Source: G963422595 sp963422595
Lineage (GTDB): Bacteria; Pseudomonadota; Gammaproteobacteria; UBA4575
Length of the DNA: 64,000 bases
Reading direction: 5' to 3'
NCBI GenBank assembly: GCA_963422595.1
Contig: OY730298.1
Span: 1,550,001-1,614,000 of the forward strand
Below the pieces are notes generated by a model. The model made no database searches, had not been told where the DNA came from, and was given only the letters and a program-made list of their open reading frames with translations. Positions 7,874 to 17,482 of the stretch are shown piece after piece. The position numbers and the translations under genes were made by a program. How positions within the stretch are numbered: the stretch's first letter is position 1; each line of letters opens with the position of its first letter.

Positions 7874-9367
7874 TTAGTCGGTGGCGTTGGGGCGCAGGTG
7901 CGGAAACAGGATTACGTCGCGAATGGTGTGGGAGTCGGTAAGTAGCATTACCAGACGATCAATGCCTATGCCTTCACCAGCAGTGGGCGGTAGACCGTAT
8001 TCTAATGCACGAATGTAGTCGGCATCATAGTGCATGGCTTCTTCATCGCCAGCTTGTTTTTCCACTGCTTGCGCCTGAAAGCGCTCGGCCTGATCTTCCG
8101 GGTCGTTGAGTTCTGAAAAGCCGTTGGCAATTTCTTGTCCGCCTATAAAAAGTTCAAAGCGGTCGGTGATGAATGGGGATGTATGGTTTTTTCGCGCCAG
8201 CGGCGATACTTCGGTTGGAAACGCGGTAATAAAGGTTGGGGCCTTGAGCTTTTTTTCCACTGTTTTTTCAAAAATTTCTGTCTGTATCTTGCCAAGCCCG
8301 TAGCTTGCTTTGATGGGGATGGCCAGTTTTTCTGCCACTATTCTGGCGTTGCTGATGTCGTCCAGGTCAGCACTGGTTAGTTCGGTGTTGAGGTGTAGGA
8401 TTGACTGTTTTACTGTCATGCGCGTGAATGGTTTGCTGAAGTCGTAGTTGTCATCGCCGTATTGCACGGCGGTGGTGTGTAGTATGGCGTCACAAATCCC
8501 GCGCAGCATGATTTCGGTGAGGTCCATTAGGTCGCTGTAGTCGGCATAGGCTTGATAGAATTCGAGCATGGTGAATTCCGGGTTGTGTCTGGTGGATAGG
8601 CCTTCGTTGCGAAAATTTCGATTGATTTCAAATACCCGCTCTATGCCGCCAATAACCAGTCGCTTTAGGTGTAGTTCCGGGGCAACCCGCATGTATAGAG
8701 GTATGTTGAGCGCGTTGTGGTGCGTAGTAAAAGGGCGCGCGGTGGCACCACCGGGGATTGTTTGCAGCATGGGTGTCTCGACTTCTATAAATCTGCGCGC
8801 GGTTAGAAATTCACGCAGGTATTGAATGATTTTGGTGCGCGTGGCGAAGATGTTACGCGATTTTTCGTTCATGATCAGGTCAACGTGACGTTGGCGGTAG
8901 CGTTTTTCGGTATCTGTGAGGCCGTGAAATTTCTCGGGCAGGGGTCGTAGCGATTTTGTCAGCAGTACCGCAGCTTTTATGTTTATGTATAGGTCGTCTT
9001 TGCCAGATTTGTGTACTACCCCGGCTACGCCAACAATGTCTCCAGTATCCCAGGCGTCGATTTCCTGCACATGGTTTTCAGGGAGGTTTTTACGGTTGAT
9101 GTAGGCCTGGATGCGCCCGCTCATGTCTTGTAATACGAAAAATGGCCCACGCCTGACCATGATGCGCCCTGCCACTTTGACGTAACGGTTTAGTTCTGTG
9201 AGTTCTGCTTTGGATTTGCCGCTAAGTTCTTGTTGCAGGTCTCGCGCGTAGGTGTTTCTGCGAAAGTGGTTTGGATAGGCATTGCCTTGTTCACGCCAGG
9301 TACGCAGTTTCGCGCGCCGTCTGGCGATGAGTTTGTGCTCGTCTTGTATGCGGGTTTGTTTGGTCAT
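7874..9367 (-). CDS. lysS: Lysyl-tRNA synthetase, class II
   Basis: 497 residues from the ATG at 9367, seven bases after the prfB stop; a GTG at 9385 would overlap prfB. It charges tRNA-Lys in the cytoplasm. The N-terminal OB-fold anticodon domain (RIMVRRGPFFVLQDMSGRIQ) is followed by the class II catalytic core: motif 1 region near FIEVETPMLQ, motif 2 GGIERVFEINRNFRNEG and motif 3 GEGIGIDRLVMLL close to the C-terminus. Length is normal for bacterial LysS. The prfB-lysS order is the usual one in gammaproteobacteria, and the short spacing suggests co-transcription. Confidence 0.97.
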   Translation of the reverse strand: MTKQTRIQDEHKLIARRRAKLRTWREQGNAYPNHFRRNTYARDLQQELSGKSKAELTELNRYVKVAGRIMVRRGPFFVLQDMSGRIQAYINRKNLPENHVQEIDAWDTGDIVGVAGVVHKSGKDDLYINIKAAVLLTKSLRPLPEKFHGLTDTEKRYRQRHVDLIMNEKSRNIFATRTKIIQYLREFLTARRFIEVETPMLQTIPGGATARPFTTHHNALNIPLYMRVAPELHLKRLVIGGIERVFEINRNFRNEGLSTRHNPEFTMLEFYQAYADYSDLMDLTEIMLRGICDAILHTTAVQYGDDNYDFSKPFTRMTVKQSILHLNTELTSADLDDISNARIVAEKLAIPIKASYGLGKIQTEIFEKTVEKKLKAPTFITAFPTEVSPLARKNHTSPFITDRFELFIGGQEIANGFSELNDPEDQAERFQAQAVEKQAGDEEAMHYDADYIRALEYGLPPTAGEGIGIDRLVMLLTDSHTIRDVILFPHLRPNATD

Positions 9368-9374
9368 GTGTGAT

Positions 9375-10470
9375 TCATAGTCCACGTTTGAGACTGGCTT
9401 GTATAAATTGGTCGAGGTCGCCGTCCAGCACGGCTTGTACGTTGCTGGTTTCTACTGTAGTGCGTAGGTCTTTGATGCGCGATTGGTCCAGCACGTAGGA
9501 GCGAATTTGGCTCCCCCATCCTATGTCGGCTTTGTTGTCTTCAAGTGCCTGTTGCTCGGTTTGGCGTTTTTGGGCCTCCAGTTCATAGAGCTTCGCCTTT
9601 AGTTGTTTCATTGCCATGCTTTTGTTTTTGTGCTGCGAGCGGTCGCTTTGACACTGCGTTACGATACCACTTGGTAGGTGTGTAATGCGTATGGCGGATT
9701 CAGTTTTGTTGACGTGCTGACCGCCGGCGCCGCTGGCCCGATATACGTCAATGCGCAGTTCGGCTGGTTTGATGTCGATATCAACATCGTCATCTATTTC
9801 GGGCGATACGAATATTGCCGCAAAGGAGGTATGTCTGCGATTGCCCATGTCGAACGGTGATTTTCTTACTAAGCGATGTACGCCGGTTTCGGTGCGTAAC
9901 CAGCCAAAGGCGTAATCGCCCTTAAATTCGATGGTGGCGCTTTTAATCCCGGCGACGTCGCCCGCAGAGATTTCGATTAGCTCGGTTTGAAACCCTTTGC
10001 GCTCACCCCAGCGCAGGTACATGCGTAATAGCATCTTTGCCCAATCTTGCGCCTCGGTGCCGCCGGAACCGGATTGAATGTCCAGAAAGGCGTTTTTGGC
10101 GTCCATTTCGCCTGCAAACATACGGCGAAATTCAAGTTCGGTGACTCGTGACGCCAGTTTTCGCAGGTCCTGATCTATGGCTTGTAGCATGTCTGTATCA
10201 CTTTCTGCTTCGGCCAGGGATAATAAGTCACTGGCTTCGGCCACGCCGCTTTCTATATCCTGGATGATTTTTATAACGGTTTCCAGGTTGGCGCGCTCTT
10301 TACCAAGTGTTTTCGCTAGTTGTGGCTGGCTCCAAATATCCGGATTTTCTAATTCCCGGGTGATTTCTTCGAGACGCTGGCATTTGTCCGCATAGTCAAA
10401 GATACCCCCTTAGATTGGCGGAACGATTTTGCAGTTCTTTTATCAGATTTTGTAGTGGGTTGAGTTGCAC
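9375..10470 (-). CDS. prfB: Peptide chain release factor 2, with programmed +1 frameshift
   Basis: The gene is in two phases. Phase one starts at a GTG (10470) preceded by a GGAG ribosome-binding site and encodes 24 residues ending NLRGYL, then an in-frame TGA. Skipping one T (10398) puts the ribosome in the frame that encodes DYADKCQRLEEITRELE and the remaining 340 residues, ending at 9375; the total is 364, the usual RF2 length. The stop-recognition motif SPF (VRKSPFDMG) and the peptidyl-tRNA hydrolysis motif GGQ (ASGAGGQHVNKTES) are present. RF2 ends translation at UGA and UAA. Regulation is the standard autoregulation: when RF2 is scarce the ribosome pauses at the UGA and shifts. lysS follows directly. 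Confidence 0.97.
10395..10410 (-). promoter_or_regulatory. prfB programmed frameshift site
   Basis: Read on the minus strand the site is AGGGGG TAT CTT TGA C: an internal Shine-Dalgarno-like element, three bases of spacing, a slippery CTT codon, and a UGA followed by C (a weak termination context). This matches the E. coli RF2 site in all elements. Confidence 0.97.
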
Positions 10471-10567
10471 GCTGTTCTCCGGCAGTTTTTTTGTGCCTTT
10501 TACCTGGATGCAGGATAATGTTGAGTTGTTGAGCTGTGATGCATTGTAATCTAAAAGTGGCAATGAT

Positions 10568-12301
10568 TTAAGCGTTTACAGGTGCCAGGTATCGCACATT
10601 GAGTTGCGGTGATTGTATTCCCGCGTATTCGTTGATGGTAAGCTGATAGGCAATGCGCACTTTCGGGAGGTTTTCGTTCCATTCATATCTGTCAACGTTG
10701 AACGCTATGGCGTCGATTTTCCGCTTGCCGTTTACCGGGGTTACGTTCAGCTTTAGATGACGCTGGCTAATGATGCGATACCGATTGACGGTAAAAATAC
10801 CATCAAATACGGGTTCTGGGAATCCTTGCCCCCAAGGGGCTGCGTGCAATAGTATTTCCGCAGTTTCTAATGATAGTTCGCTGTCAATCAATTCGCCATC
10901 GGAAAATAATACGGCTTGCAGTTGTTCCGGTAATGCCAGTTCTTTGATGGTTTGATTGAAAACGTCTGCAAAGTTTTGGTATTGCTGCGCGCGTATGCAG
11001 AGACCGGCGGCCATGGCGTGCCCACCAAAGGTGTTGATTATGCCAGGATGACGGGTTGCAATTAACGCCAGTGCGTCACGTATGTGCAGGCCCGTTATGG
11101 AGCGCGCTGATCCCTTTAGTTCATCAGCATTCAGACGCGCGAATATGATTGTCGGTCGATGTAGTTTTTCTTTGATGCGCGCGGCAAGGATGCCGATGAC
11201 GCCCTGATGCCACTGCGGATGGTATAAAGAAATGCCGAATTGGTGCCGTTGCGCAGCAGTGTATTGATCGGATTTTAGTATGTGTGTCGCCTGCATTTGC
11301 ATGTCTTGCTCAATGTGCTTGCGCGCTTGGTTCAGGTCGTTCAGTTGCTTCGCAAGTTCTATGGCTCTGGTGTTGTCATCGGTAAGCAGGCATTCGATGC
11401 CTAAGGAGATGTCTTGCAGGCGTCCGGCGGCGTTCAGACGTGGGCCAATGATGAAACCAAGATCGGAGGAGGCAACGGTGGATGTGTTTTTGCCGGCGAC
11501 GGCTAGTATGGCGGTAATTCCGGCGCAACATTTGCCAGCGCGAATGCGACGTAAGCCTTGATCAACCAGTATGCGGTTGTTGTAGTCCAGTTTGACGACA
11601 TCGGCCACCGTGCCTACCGCTACGATGTCGAGGAATTGCGCAAGGCTGGGCTCTGTGATGCCTTGCTGCTGGAACCAACCGCACGCACGTAGCCGGGCGC
11701 GTAGCGCAGAGATCACGTAAAATACTACGCCTACACCAGCCAGGTGTTTGCTTGAAAATTCATCATGCGGTTGGTTGGGATTGATGATGGCGTTGGCCTG
11801 CGGTAAAACTTCGCCAGGCAGGTGGTGATCGGTAACTAAAACATTGATGCCTTTGGCGCGGGCCGCAGCTACCCCGGCAACGCTGGAAATTCCATTGTCT
11901 ACGGTAATGATCAGGGCCGGCTCATAGGCCGCCGCAACTGTGACAATTTCGGGGGTTAGCCCGTAACCAAATTCAAATCGATTGGGCGTAAGGTAGCTAA
12001 CGTCGGTCATTCCATAGCTGCGCAACACGCGCATGAATAAGGCGGTACTGGTGGCACCATCGGCATCGAAGTCCCCTATAATGAGGATGCGCCGGTGTTC
12101 TCGCATGCAATAGTAAATGAGTTCAATGCCGGCTTGTATGTTGAGTAGTTTGTCCGGCGGAAGTAGCCTGGCAAGCGAGTGATCGATTTCTTTGGTGTTG
12201 CTTATGTCTCGCCGTGTATAGACGCGCCGCAGGATGGACGGCAGGTCACTAAAATGCCCGTCGGGCTCTATTTGAGGACGGCGACTGATAGCAGGTAGCA
12301 T
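10568..12301 (-). CDS. recJ: Single-stranded-DNA-specific exonuclease RecJ
   Basis: 577 residues. RecJ degrades single-stranded DNA 5' to 3' in recombination and mismatch repair. The DHH-family metal-binding motifs are visible: GDFDADGATSTALFMR near residue 77, TVDNGISS, and VTDHHLPGE; the DHHA1 domain (GGHAMAAGLCI) and the C-terminal OB-like domain follow. Length is normal. It lies upstream of prfB on the same strand with a 97-base gap, the same order as in many gammaproteobacteria. Confidence 0.96.
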   Translation of the reverse strand: MLPAISRRPQIEPDGHFSDLPSILRRVYTRRDISNTKEIDHSLARLLPPDKLLNIQAGIELIYYCMREHRRILIIGDFDADGATSTALFMRVLRSYGMTDVSYLTPNRFEFGYGLTPEIVTVAAAYEPALIITVDNGISSVAGVAAARAKGINVLVTDHHLPGEVLPQANAIINPNQPHDEFSSKHLAGVGVVFYVISALRARLRACGWFQQQGITEPSLAQFLDIVAVGTVADVVKLDYNNRILVDQGLRRIRAGKCCAGITAILAVAGKNTSTVASSDLGFIIGPRLNAAGRLQDISLGIECLLTDDNTRAIELAKQLNDLNQARKHIEQDMQMQATHILKSDQYTAAQRHQFGISLYHPQWHQGVIGILAARIKEKLHRPTIIFARLNADELKGSARSITGLHIRDALALIATRHPGIINTFGGHAMAAGLCIRAQQYQNFADVFNQTIKELALPEQLQAVLFSDGELIDSELSLETAEILLHAAPWGQGFPEPVFDGIFTVNRYRIISQRHLKLNVTPVNGKRKIDAIAFNVDRYEWNENLPKVRIAYQLTINEYAGIQSPQLNVRYLAPVNA

Positions 12302-12614
12302 AGGCAGATTATGGAAATAAACGCGGCTATTCTACACTGAACAGGATGGCGCTGGTATGTGCTGTGTTTGCACCTGATATCTGACGTCCGCATGTAGTAG
12401 TTAATTTGATGAGTTACTTTACTATGTGCTTTTTTATCTTGCAGATGCTTATGGATGGATATTGAAGCAGAAACTTGCTGGTCTGCACGGTCTTGATGGT
12501 CGCTGTCAGCAATATATTCGAACTTGTGGTGCGAGGCAAGCAGTATACTAACGTTGTGAGATGGTGTTTGTGCGCGATAGTAAGTTTTCGATCAGTAGCA
12601 AATTATGTAGGCAG
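12302..12614. other. Intergenic region between recJ and the H4MPT operon
   Basis: 313 bases between two divergent genes. It must hold the promoters for recJ (minus) and for the DHPS-like gene (plus), but I see no clear -35/-10 pair, hairpin or repeat. Confidence 0.5.
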
Positions 12615-14033
12615 ATGTCTGAGCATATTTTATTTTTAACCGGCAAGTTAGCAGAAAAAAGTTTGTGCAGGGTGTTGGCGTCTATGCAGCCGACGGATTT
12701 TACTTATGAGGTGCGCCAGTTGGGGGTAAGCGTGGCGGCGCTGATGACTACACGGTTGATTGAAAAACGCCTGACGGATGTAGGAAAGGTGGATAGGGTT
12801 GTGCTGCCGGGGCGTTGCCGTGGTGATATCGGGGCTTTGTCTACGGCGCTTGGCGTTGCCGTGGAACGCGGCCCTGAGGAGCTTAAGGATCTGCCGGTGT
12901 ATTTTGGACAGGCAGCCCGACAAGTGGATTTAGACAGCTATGCGGTGCAAATTTTTGCGGAGATCACAGACGCACCTAATATGTCGGTGGAGGATGTTGT
13001 AAAACGCGCCTATCGCTATAAGGCGGATGGCGCGAATGTGATCGACGTGGGTTGCTTGCCTGATACGCCGTTTCCACATTTGCAGGAGACTGTGACGGCA
13101 CTTAAGACAGAGGGCTTTAAGGTAAGCGTCGATTCTGTTGCACCGAAAGACCTTGTGGCAGGCGGTTTGGCGGGCGCGGATTATTTGTTGAGCCTGAATG
13201 AGAAAACGCTGTGGGTAATGGATGAGGTTGACGCCGTGCCCGTGGTGATAGGTAATCCTCCCACTAATGTACGGTCTTTATATCGCGCTATTGACACGCT
13301 ATTGACGCAGCAGCGCGCCTGTATTGCCGATTCGATACTTGACCCGGTGCACTTCGGTTTTACCGCATCAATCGTTCGTTATTATAATTTGCGCAGGCGT
13401 TATCCGAATATTGATGTCATCATGGGCATAGGTAACCTTACGGAACTTACGCATGCGGATTCCGCAGGCACTAGTGCGTTATTGCTCGGTATTATTTCTG
13501 AACTTGAAATCCAGTATTTGTTGGCTACGGAGGTAAGCGAGCATTGTCGCTGCGCGATACGTGAGGCGGATTTGGCGCGTCGCATTATGCACGCTTCCAG
13601 AATCGATAATATTCCGCCCAAGGGCTATGATAATGGGCTGATGGCTTTGCATGAACGTCACCCTTTTCTGTATAGCGCAGAGGAGATCAGGGAGTTTGCG
13701 GAGAATATCAGGGATGCTAACTTTCGCATTCAGGTCGGTGAAGGCGGTATTTATACGTATAATAGAGATGGGATGTATGTTTCTAAGGACCCTTATGAGG
13801 TTTATCCGCAGTTAAATGTCGAAGGCGACGCCGGACATGCATTTTATCTGGGCGTGGAGCATGCGCGTGCGCAGATTGCCTGGCAACTTGGCAAACGTTA
13901 TGAGCAGGATGAGGAGTTGAGCTGGGGCGTTGCGACGAAAAAAGCAGCGGCAAAGCTTGATCAGTTTAAGGCGGCAGGTGCCACTATGCATACTCGTAAC
14001 AGCCGTAAACATAGGAATAAAACGAGAGCGTAG
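12615..14033 (+). CDS. Dihydropteroate synthase-like protein of the H4MPT cluster (DUF6513/DHPS-like)
   Basis: 472 residues from the ATG at 12615 (MSEHILFLTGKLAE, the usual start of this family; the frame is open upstream to 12561). Residues 1-~140 form the family-specific N-terminal domain, followed by a TIM-barrel region like dihydropteroate synthase (KADGANVIDVGCLPDTPF, GFKVSVDSVAP, DYLLSLNE). The protein is a standard member of H4MPT biosynthesis clusters in methylotrophic bacteria, where its exact step is not established; a role in joining the pterin to the ribofuranosylaminobenzene is the usual suggestion. It heads an operon with the DUF447 gene (9-base gap) and mfnB. Confidence 0.85.
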   Translation: MSEHILFLTGKLAEKSLCRVLASMQPTDFTYEVRQLGVSVAALMTTRLIEKRLTDVGKVDRVVLPGRCRGDIGALSTALGVAVERGPEELKDLPVYFGQAARQVDLDSYAVQIFAEITDAPNMSVEDVVKRAYRYKADGANVIDVGCLPDTPFPHLQETVTALKTEGFKVSVDSVAPKDLVAGGLAGADYLLSLNEKTLWVMDEVDAVPVVIGNPPTNVRSLYRAIDTLLTQQRACIADSILDPVHFGFTASIVRYYNLRRRYPNIDVIMGIGNLTELTHADSAGTSALLLGIISELEIQYLLATEVSEHCRCAIREADLARRIMHASRIDNIPPKGYDNGLMALHERHPFLYSAEEIREFAENIRDANFRIQVGEGGIYTYNRDGMYVSKDPYEVYPQLNVEGDAGHAFYLGVEHARAQIAWQLGKRYEQDEELSWGVATKKAAAKLDQFKAAGATMHTRNSRKHRNKTRA

Positions 14034-14042
14034 GAGTTGTGC

Positions 14043-14621
14043 ATGCCTTTTATCCGCGAATGTATCGTCACTACTGTGCAGGAAGATGGAAAAGTTTATA
14101 TCGCACCTATGGGTATCCATGAGGCTGGAGGTCAGCTTGTTATCTTGCCTTTTAAGCCTTCGACCACTTTGGAGAACGTTGAAAGAGAGCGCACGGCGAC
14201 GCTTAATTATACCGACGACGTGCGTGTCTACGCGGGATGCCTGAGCGGCCACCAGAATTGGCCGACTTGCCAGACCGATGTTATAAAAGGCGCGCGCCTT
14301 AGGGATTGCTTGTCTCATAGTGAGTTGGAGGTTGTTGATAAGGCAGAGGATGAGGTTAGACCAAGGTATTTCTGTAAGGTCGTAAATGAGGTTACGCACG
14401 CACCTTTCCATGGTTATAATCGCGCGCAGTTCGCGGTGCTTGAGCTGTCTATCCTGGTGAGTCGCCTGCGCAGGTTGCCGATAGCGAAGGTACGGCGGGA
14501 AATCGAATATTTAAGGATTGGGTTTGAGAAAACTTCGGGCGTGCGCGAACGCGAGGCATGGGGTTGGCTGATGGCGAAAGTGGCAAGCTCGCCACTGTTA
14601 CGACAGGAGCAACAGGTATGA
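14043..14621 (+). CDS. DUF447 family protein (H4MPT cluster, probable flavin reductase-like fold)
   Basis: 192 residues from the ATG at 14043, placed six bases after a GGAG that overlaps the previous stop. The start MPFIRECIVTTVQEDGKVY, with IAPMGIHE after it, and the Asn/Thr-rich middle segment (TLNYTDDVRVYAGCL) are those of DUF447, a split-barrel family linked to FMN-binding proteins. It is conserved in H4MPT gene clusters of methylotrophs and methanogens; its role there is unknown. Its TGA overlaps the ATG of mfnB (ATGA), showing translational coupling. Confidence 0.8.
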   Translation: MPFIRECIVTTVQEDGKVYIAPMGIHEAGGQLVILPFKPSTTLENVERERTATLNYTDDVRVYAGCLSGHQNWPTCQTDVIKGARLRDCLSHSELEVVDKAEDEVRPRYFCKVVNEVTHAPFHGYNRAQFAVLELSILVSRLRRLPIAKVRREIEYLRIGFEKTSGVREREAWGWLMAKVASSPLLRQEQQV

Positions 14622-15346
14622 CGGGAATGCTGGCAAGCGTGCGAAACCTTGAAGAGGCTATGCTGGTATACCAGGGCGGTGCAGACGTTGTTGATCTTAA
14701 GGAGCCTAGCCACGGAGCATTGGGCGCAGTTTCTCTTCAGGAAATTCACCGCGTGGTGGATATGTTATGGGAGAAGTGCACGCTAAGTGCCACTATCGGC
14801 GATTTGCCTGCGGATGCTTGCCGGGACCTGAAACCGGCCAGCGCCATTGAGAACCGGGTAATGCAGGTTGCCGATGGCGGCGTTGATTACGTTAAGGTCG
14901 GCATGTTTGGTAACCGCCATGTAGAGGATTGCCTGCCGCAACTGGCGCGCTGCGCGAGTAGGGGCATCGGGATTGTCGCGGTATTTTTTGCCGATATGGA
15001 GTTTGATATGAGTTGTGCAATTCAGGCAGCGGCGCAGGCCGGACTTAAAGGCGTGATGTTGGATACCGCGCGTAAAGATTCGGGAGACTTGCTGAAATAT
15101 AAGAATATTCTGCAACTTAAGTATTTCGTAAACCACGCGAGACAAAATGGCTTGCTAAGCGGGTTGGCAGGCTCGCTAAAAATCAGGGATATTCCAACGG
15201 TATTGAAGGCGGCACCCGATTATATCGGCTTCCGCAGTGCGCTGTGTGCGGACGATAATAGAACCAGTCGTGTAGGCCGCAATGCGATACAACAGGTGCG
15301 AAAGAGTATCCCTATCCAAGTGGGCCGTAGCAAGAAACTGGCTTGA
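14618..15346 (+). CDS. mfnB: (5-formylfuran-3-yl)methyl phosphate synthase
   Basis: 242 residues from the ATG at 14618, with AGGAG upstream and a 4-base overlap with the DUF447 gene. MfnB makes 4-(hydroxymethyl)-2-furancarboxaldehyde phosphate from two glyceraldehyde 3-phosphates, the first step to the furan of methanofuran or methylofuran. The two active-site lysines of the family are present: Lys28 in ADVVDLKEPSHGALG and Lys93 in DYVKVGMFG. Length is normal for the family (DUF556). In this organism it would supply methylofuran, the formyl carrier of the formyltransferase/hydrolase complex. The 190 bases after it hold no visible gene. Confidence 0.9.
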   Translation: MTGMLASVRNLEEAMLVYQGGADVVDLKEPSHGALGAVSLQEIHRVVDMLWEKCTLSATIGDLPADACRDLKPASAIENRVMQVADGGVDYVKVGMFGNRHVEDCLPQLARCASRGIGIVAVFFADMEFDMSCAIQAAAQAGLKGVMLDTARKDSGDLLKYKNILQLKYFVNHARQNGLLSGLAGSLKIRDIPTVLKAAPDYIGFRSALCADDNRTSRVGRNAIQQVRKSIPIQVGRSKKLA

Positions 15347-15537
15347 TGATTATCGATTCGGTAAACCCGATGATTGAATCAGCACTTGACTTTGCAGGGG
15401 TTTAGCCAGGTGTGAAAACTGTTGCGCGGCTTGTAGATCCGAAAGGTAAACGATAGTGTCGTCGGTATTATTTGTATTGGGCGATTTGGTAAAGGTTATT
15501 GCCTGTCCTGTTATGGTCTGTGAACAAAAATTCGTAG

Positions 15538-16146
15538 TTGAGCAGTCAGGGTATTATATCAGTGGTTTGCCCACGTAAGAAAAGTCTGGCGTATGCCGAA
15601 ACTGTTGTACCTGTTTCTATCCTGAATTTTTGGTTCTCCGCCCCTGCCAACAGGCTTTGGTTTGAAGCTGTCGCGGCATTTGACGAGGAAATTCGCGTCA
15701 GGTATGAGAGTGTCTGGGAACTGGCCTGTTCCGGACAATTAGATCATTGGAGAAAAACCGCCGCCGAAACCCTGGCCCTGATCATTGTGCTGGATCAGTT
15801 TCCACTGAATATGTTCAGAGGCACTGCAAAGAGCTTTGCCACGGAAAAAAAGGCCGTTGAAACTTCGCATTATGCTATTTCCCGTAAGTTCGATTTGGAA
15901 GTAACCATTGTGCAGTTGCCTTTCCTGTATATGCCATTGATGCATAGTGAAATTCTCGCAGATCAAGACCTGTCTGTTGCTATGTTTGAAAAACCCGGCC
16001 TTGAAAGTAGTTTGAGGTATGCGCAACATCACCGAAATATCATTCAGAAATTTGGCCGCTTTCCGCATAGAAATGTGGTATTAAATAGAGTGAGCAGCAA
16101 AGAGGAGCTTGAGTATTTGTCTTCACCTGACGCATTCAAAGGCTAG
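15538..16146 (+). CDS. DUF924 family protein
   Basis: Up to 202 residues. The family starts near ILNFWF, and the core shows LALIIVLDQFPLNMFRG and HRNIIQKFGRFPHRN, the two hallmark segments of DUF924 (an all-alpha, TPR-like fold). Function unknown. The true start is uncertain: a TTG at 15538 and a GTG at 15562 are in frame, neither with a good ribosome-binding site. No link to the surrounding C1 genes is evident. Confidence 0.8.
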   Translation: MSSQGIISVVCPRKKSLAYAETVVPVSILNFWFSAPANRLWFEAVAAFDEEIRVRYESVWELACSGQLDHWRKTAAETLALIIVLDQFPLNMFRGTAKSFATEKKAVETSHYAISRKFDLEVTIVQLPFLYMPLMHSEILADQDLSVAMFEKPGLESSLRYAQHHRNIIQKFGRFPHRNVVLNRVSSKEELEYLSSPDAFKG

Positions 16147-16459
16147 TTTATCCCGCACCGAGTATTTCGATGTGGCTATCTTCGAGCTAACGCAAGAGGA
16201 CGATAAGCGGTCATATTATTAAGCACGTGTTGGCCGCGATTGGGGTTTCCTGCCTTTATATGATGCTAAAATATCCGCAAGCAGTAACACGTGAAGCTCT
16301 TTAGCCACATGTGACGGCGGTGCTTTTCTGATGCGAGGTATTTGATTCTACGCTATGTTTAAAATGAGAATGAGTAAGGTCGTATGCGCACTACCGGAAC
16401 ATGGTCGGCAGTAACAATGGCCGCGTATGACCCGGCTAACGCTTAACAGGGGTTATCTT
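16147..16459. other. Intergenic region upstream of the CDF gene
   Basis: 313 bases with no open frame of note, no clear tRNA-like fold and no repeat. The last bases hold AGGGG nine bases before the ATG at 16460. Confidence 0.4.
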
Positions 16460-17365
16460 ATGCTGCATTCACATGAACACCCCGCTCCAGTCAACTATAC
16501 GCTTACGTTTGGAATAGCCACGGCATTAAACATTGCGTTCGTGATTGTTGAGGCGACCTATGGGTTGATCGCGAATTCATTGGCATTACTTGCGGACGCC
16601 GGACATAACCTTGGCGACGTGCTGGCCTTGTTGCTGGCATGGGGCGCGGTATTGCTGGCGCGACGTAAACCCACGCGCATGAAGACCTATGGGTTGCGCC
16701 GTGGTACTATCCTGGCTGCTCTTATCAGTGCCTTCGTGCTGCTGATGACAATGTCAATAGTAGCCTGGGAGGCAATCGGCAGATTTACGACACCAGCCGA
16801 GATCCATTCAAAAACGGTTATTTTTGTGGCCTCGATTGGCGTGGCTATCAATGCGGTTACCGCACTTTTATTTTTGTCGATTAAGGATAAAGATTTGAAC
16901 GTGAGGGCGGCATTCGCTCACATGGCCGCCGACGCGGGTGTGTCTTTGGGTGTCGTGGTGATAGGTGTAGCAATTGCGCTTACCGGTGCTTATTGGCTGG
17001 ATCCGGCGATAAGCCTGTTAATTGTGGTGGTTATTGTTATAAGTACCTGGGGCTTGTTGTATGATTCTTTTAACCTGGCAATGGACGGCGTACCAAAAGG
17101 TATTGATCCCGACGCGGTCAAAAAATTTATCCTGGCACAGGATGGAGTAAAGGAGATACATGATTTGCATATATGGGGGATGAGTACTACTCAAGTCGCG
17201 TTGACCGCGCATATTGTGCGAGATAGCGTTCACGTTGATGATTTGTTTGTGCATAAGTTGAGTACGGATTTGCATAAAAACTTTGACATCGTACACCCTA
17301 CTATTCAAATCGAGACCAGTTCCGCAACCGGTTTGTGTGATCAGGCGCACCCGGATAGCGTGTAA
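16460..17365 (+). CDS. Cation diffusion facilitator (Zn/Co/Cd efflux) family transporter
   Basis: 301 residues from the ATG at 16460 with AGGGG upstream; the frame extends to 16427. Six hydrophobic segments are seen. The metal site of the family is present as HNLGD in the second membrane segment (LLADAGHNLGD) and HMAADAG in the fifth. A cytoplasmic C-terminal domain follows (VKEIHDLHIWGMSTTQVALT). A His-containing N-terminus (MLHSHEHP) is common in zinc-type members. The protein exports divalent metal in exchange for protons; the metal cannot be told from the sequence. It is convergent with the RND gene. Confidence 0.9.
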   Translation: MLHSHEHPAPVNYTLTFGIATALNIAFVIVEATYGLIANSLALLADAGHNLGDVLALLLAWGAVLLARRKPTRMKTYGLRRGTILAALISAFVLLMTMSIVAWEAIGRFTTPAEIHSKTVIFVASIGVAINAVTALLFLSIKDKDLNVRAAFAHMAADAGVSLGVVVIGVAIALTGAYWLDPAISLLIVVVIVISTWGLLYDSFNLAMDGVPKGIDPDAVKKFILAQDGVKEIHDLHIWGMSTTQVALTAHIVRDSVHVDDLFVHKLSTDLHKNFDIVHPTIQIETSSATGLCDQAHPDSV

Positions 17366-17482
17366 GTAGCCCGCACACTTTCACCGCCGATGTTTTAATG
17401 AGGATGAAAGGCCTGGTTTCTGACGCCGATTGGCTGAACGTAACGTTAATGCGATCGTTGTTTGCTGGCGCGTGCCTGGATT

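Noticed and set aside
12561..12614. Upstream start for the DHPS-like protein
   Set aside because: Family members begin at the MSEHILFLTGK-type start; the added residues have no counterpart.
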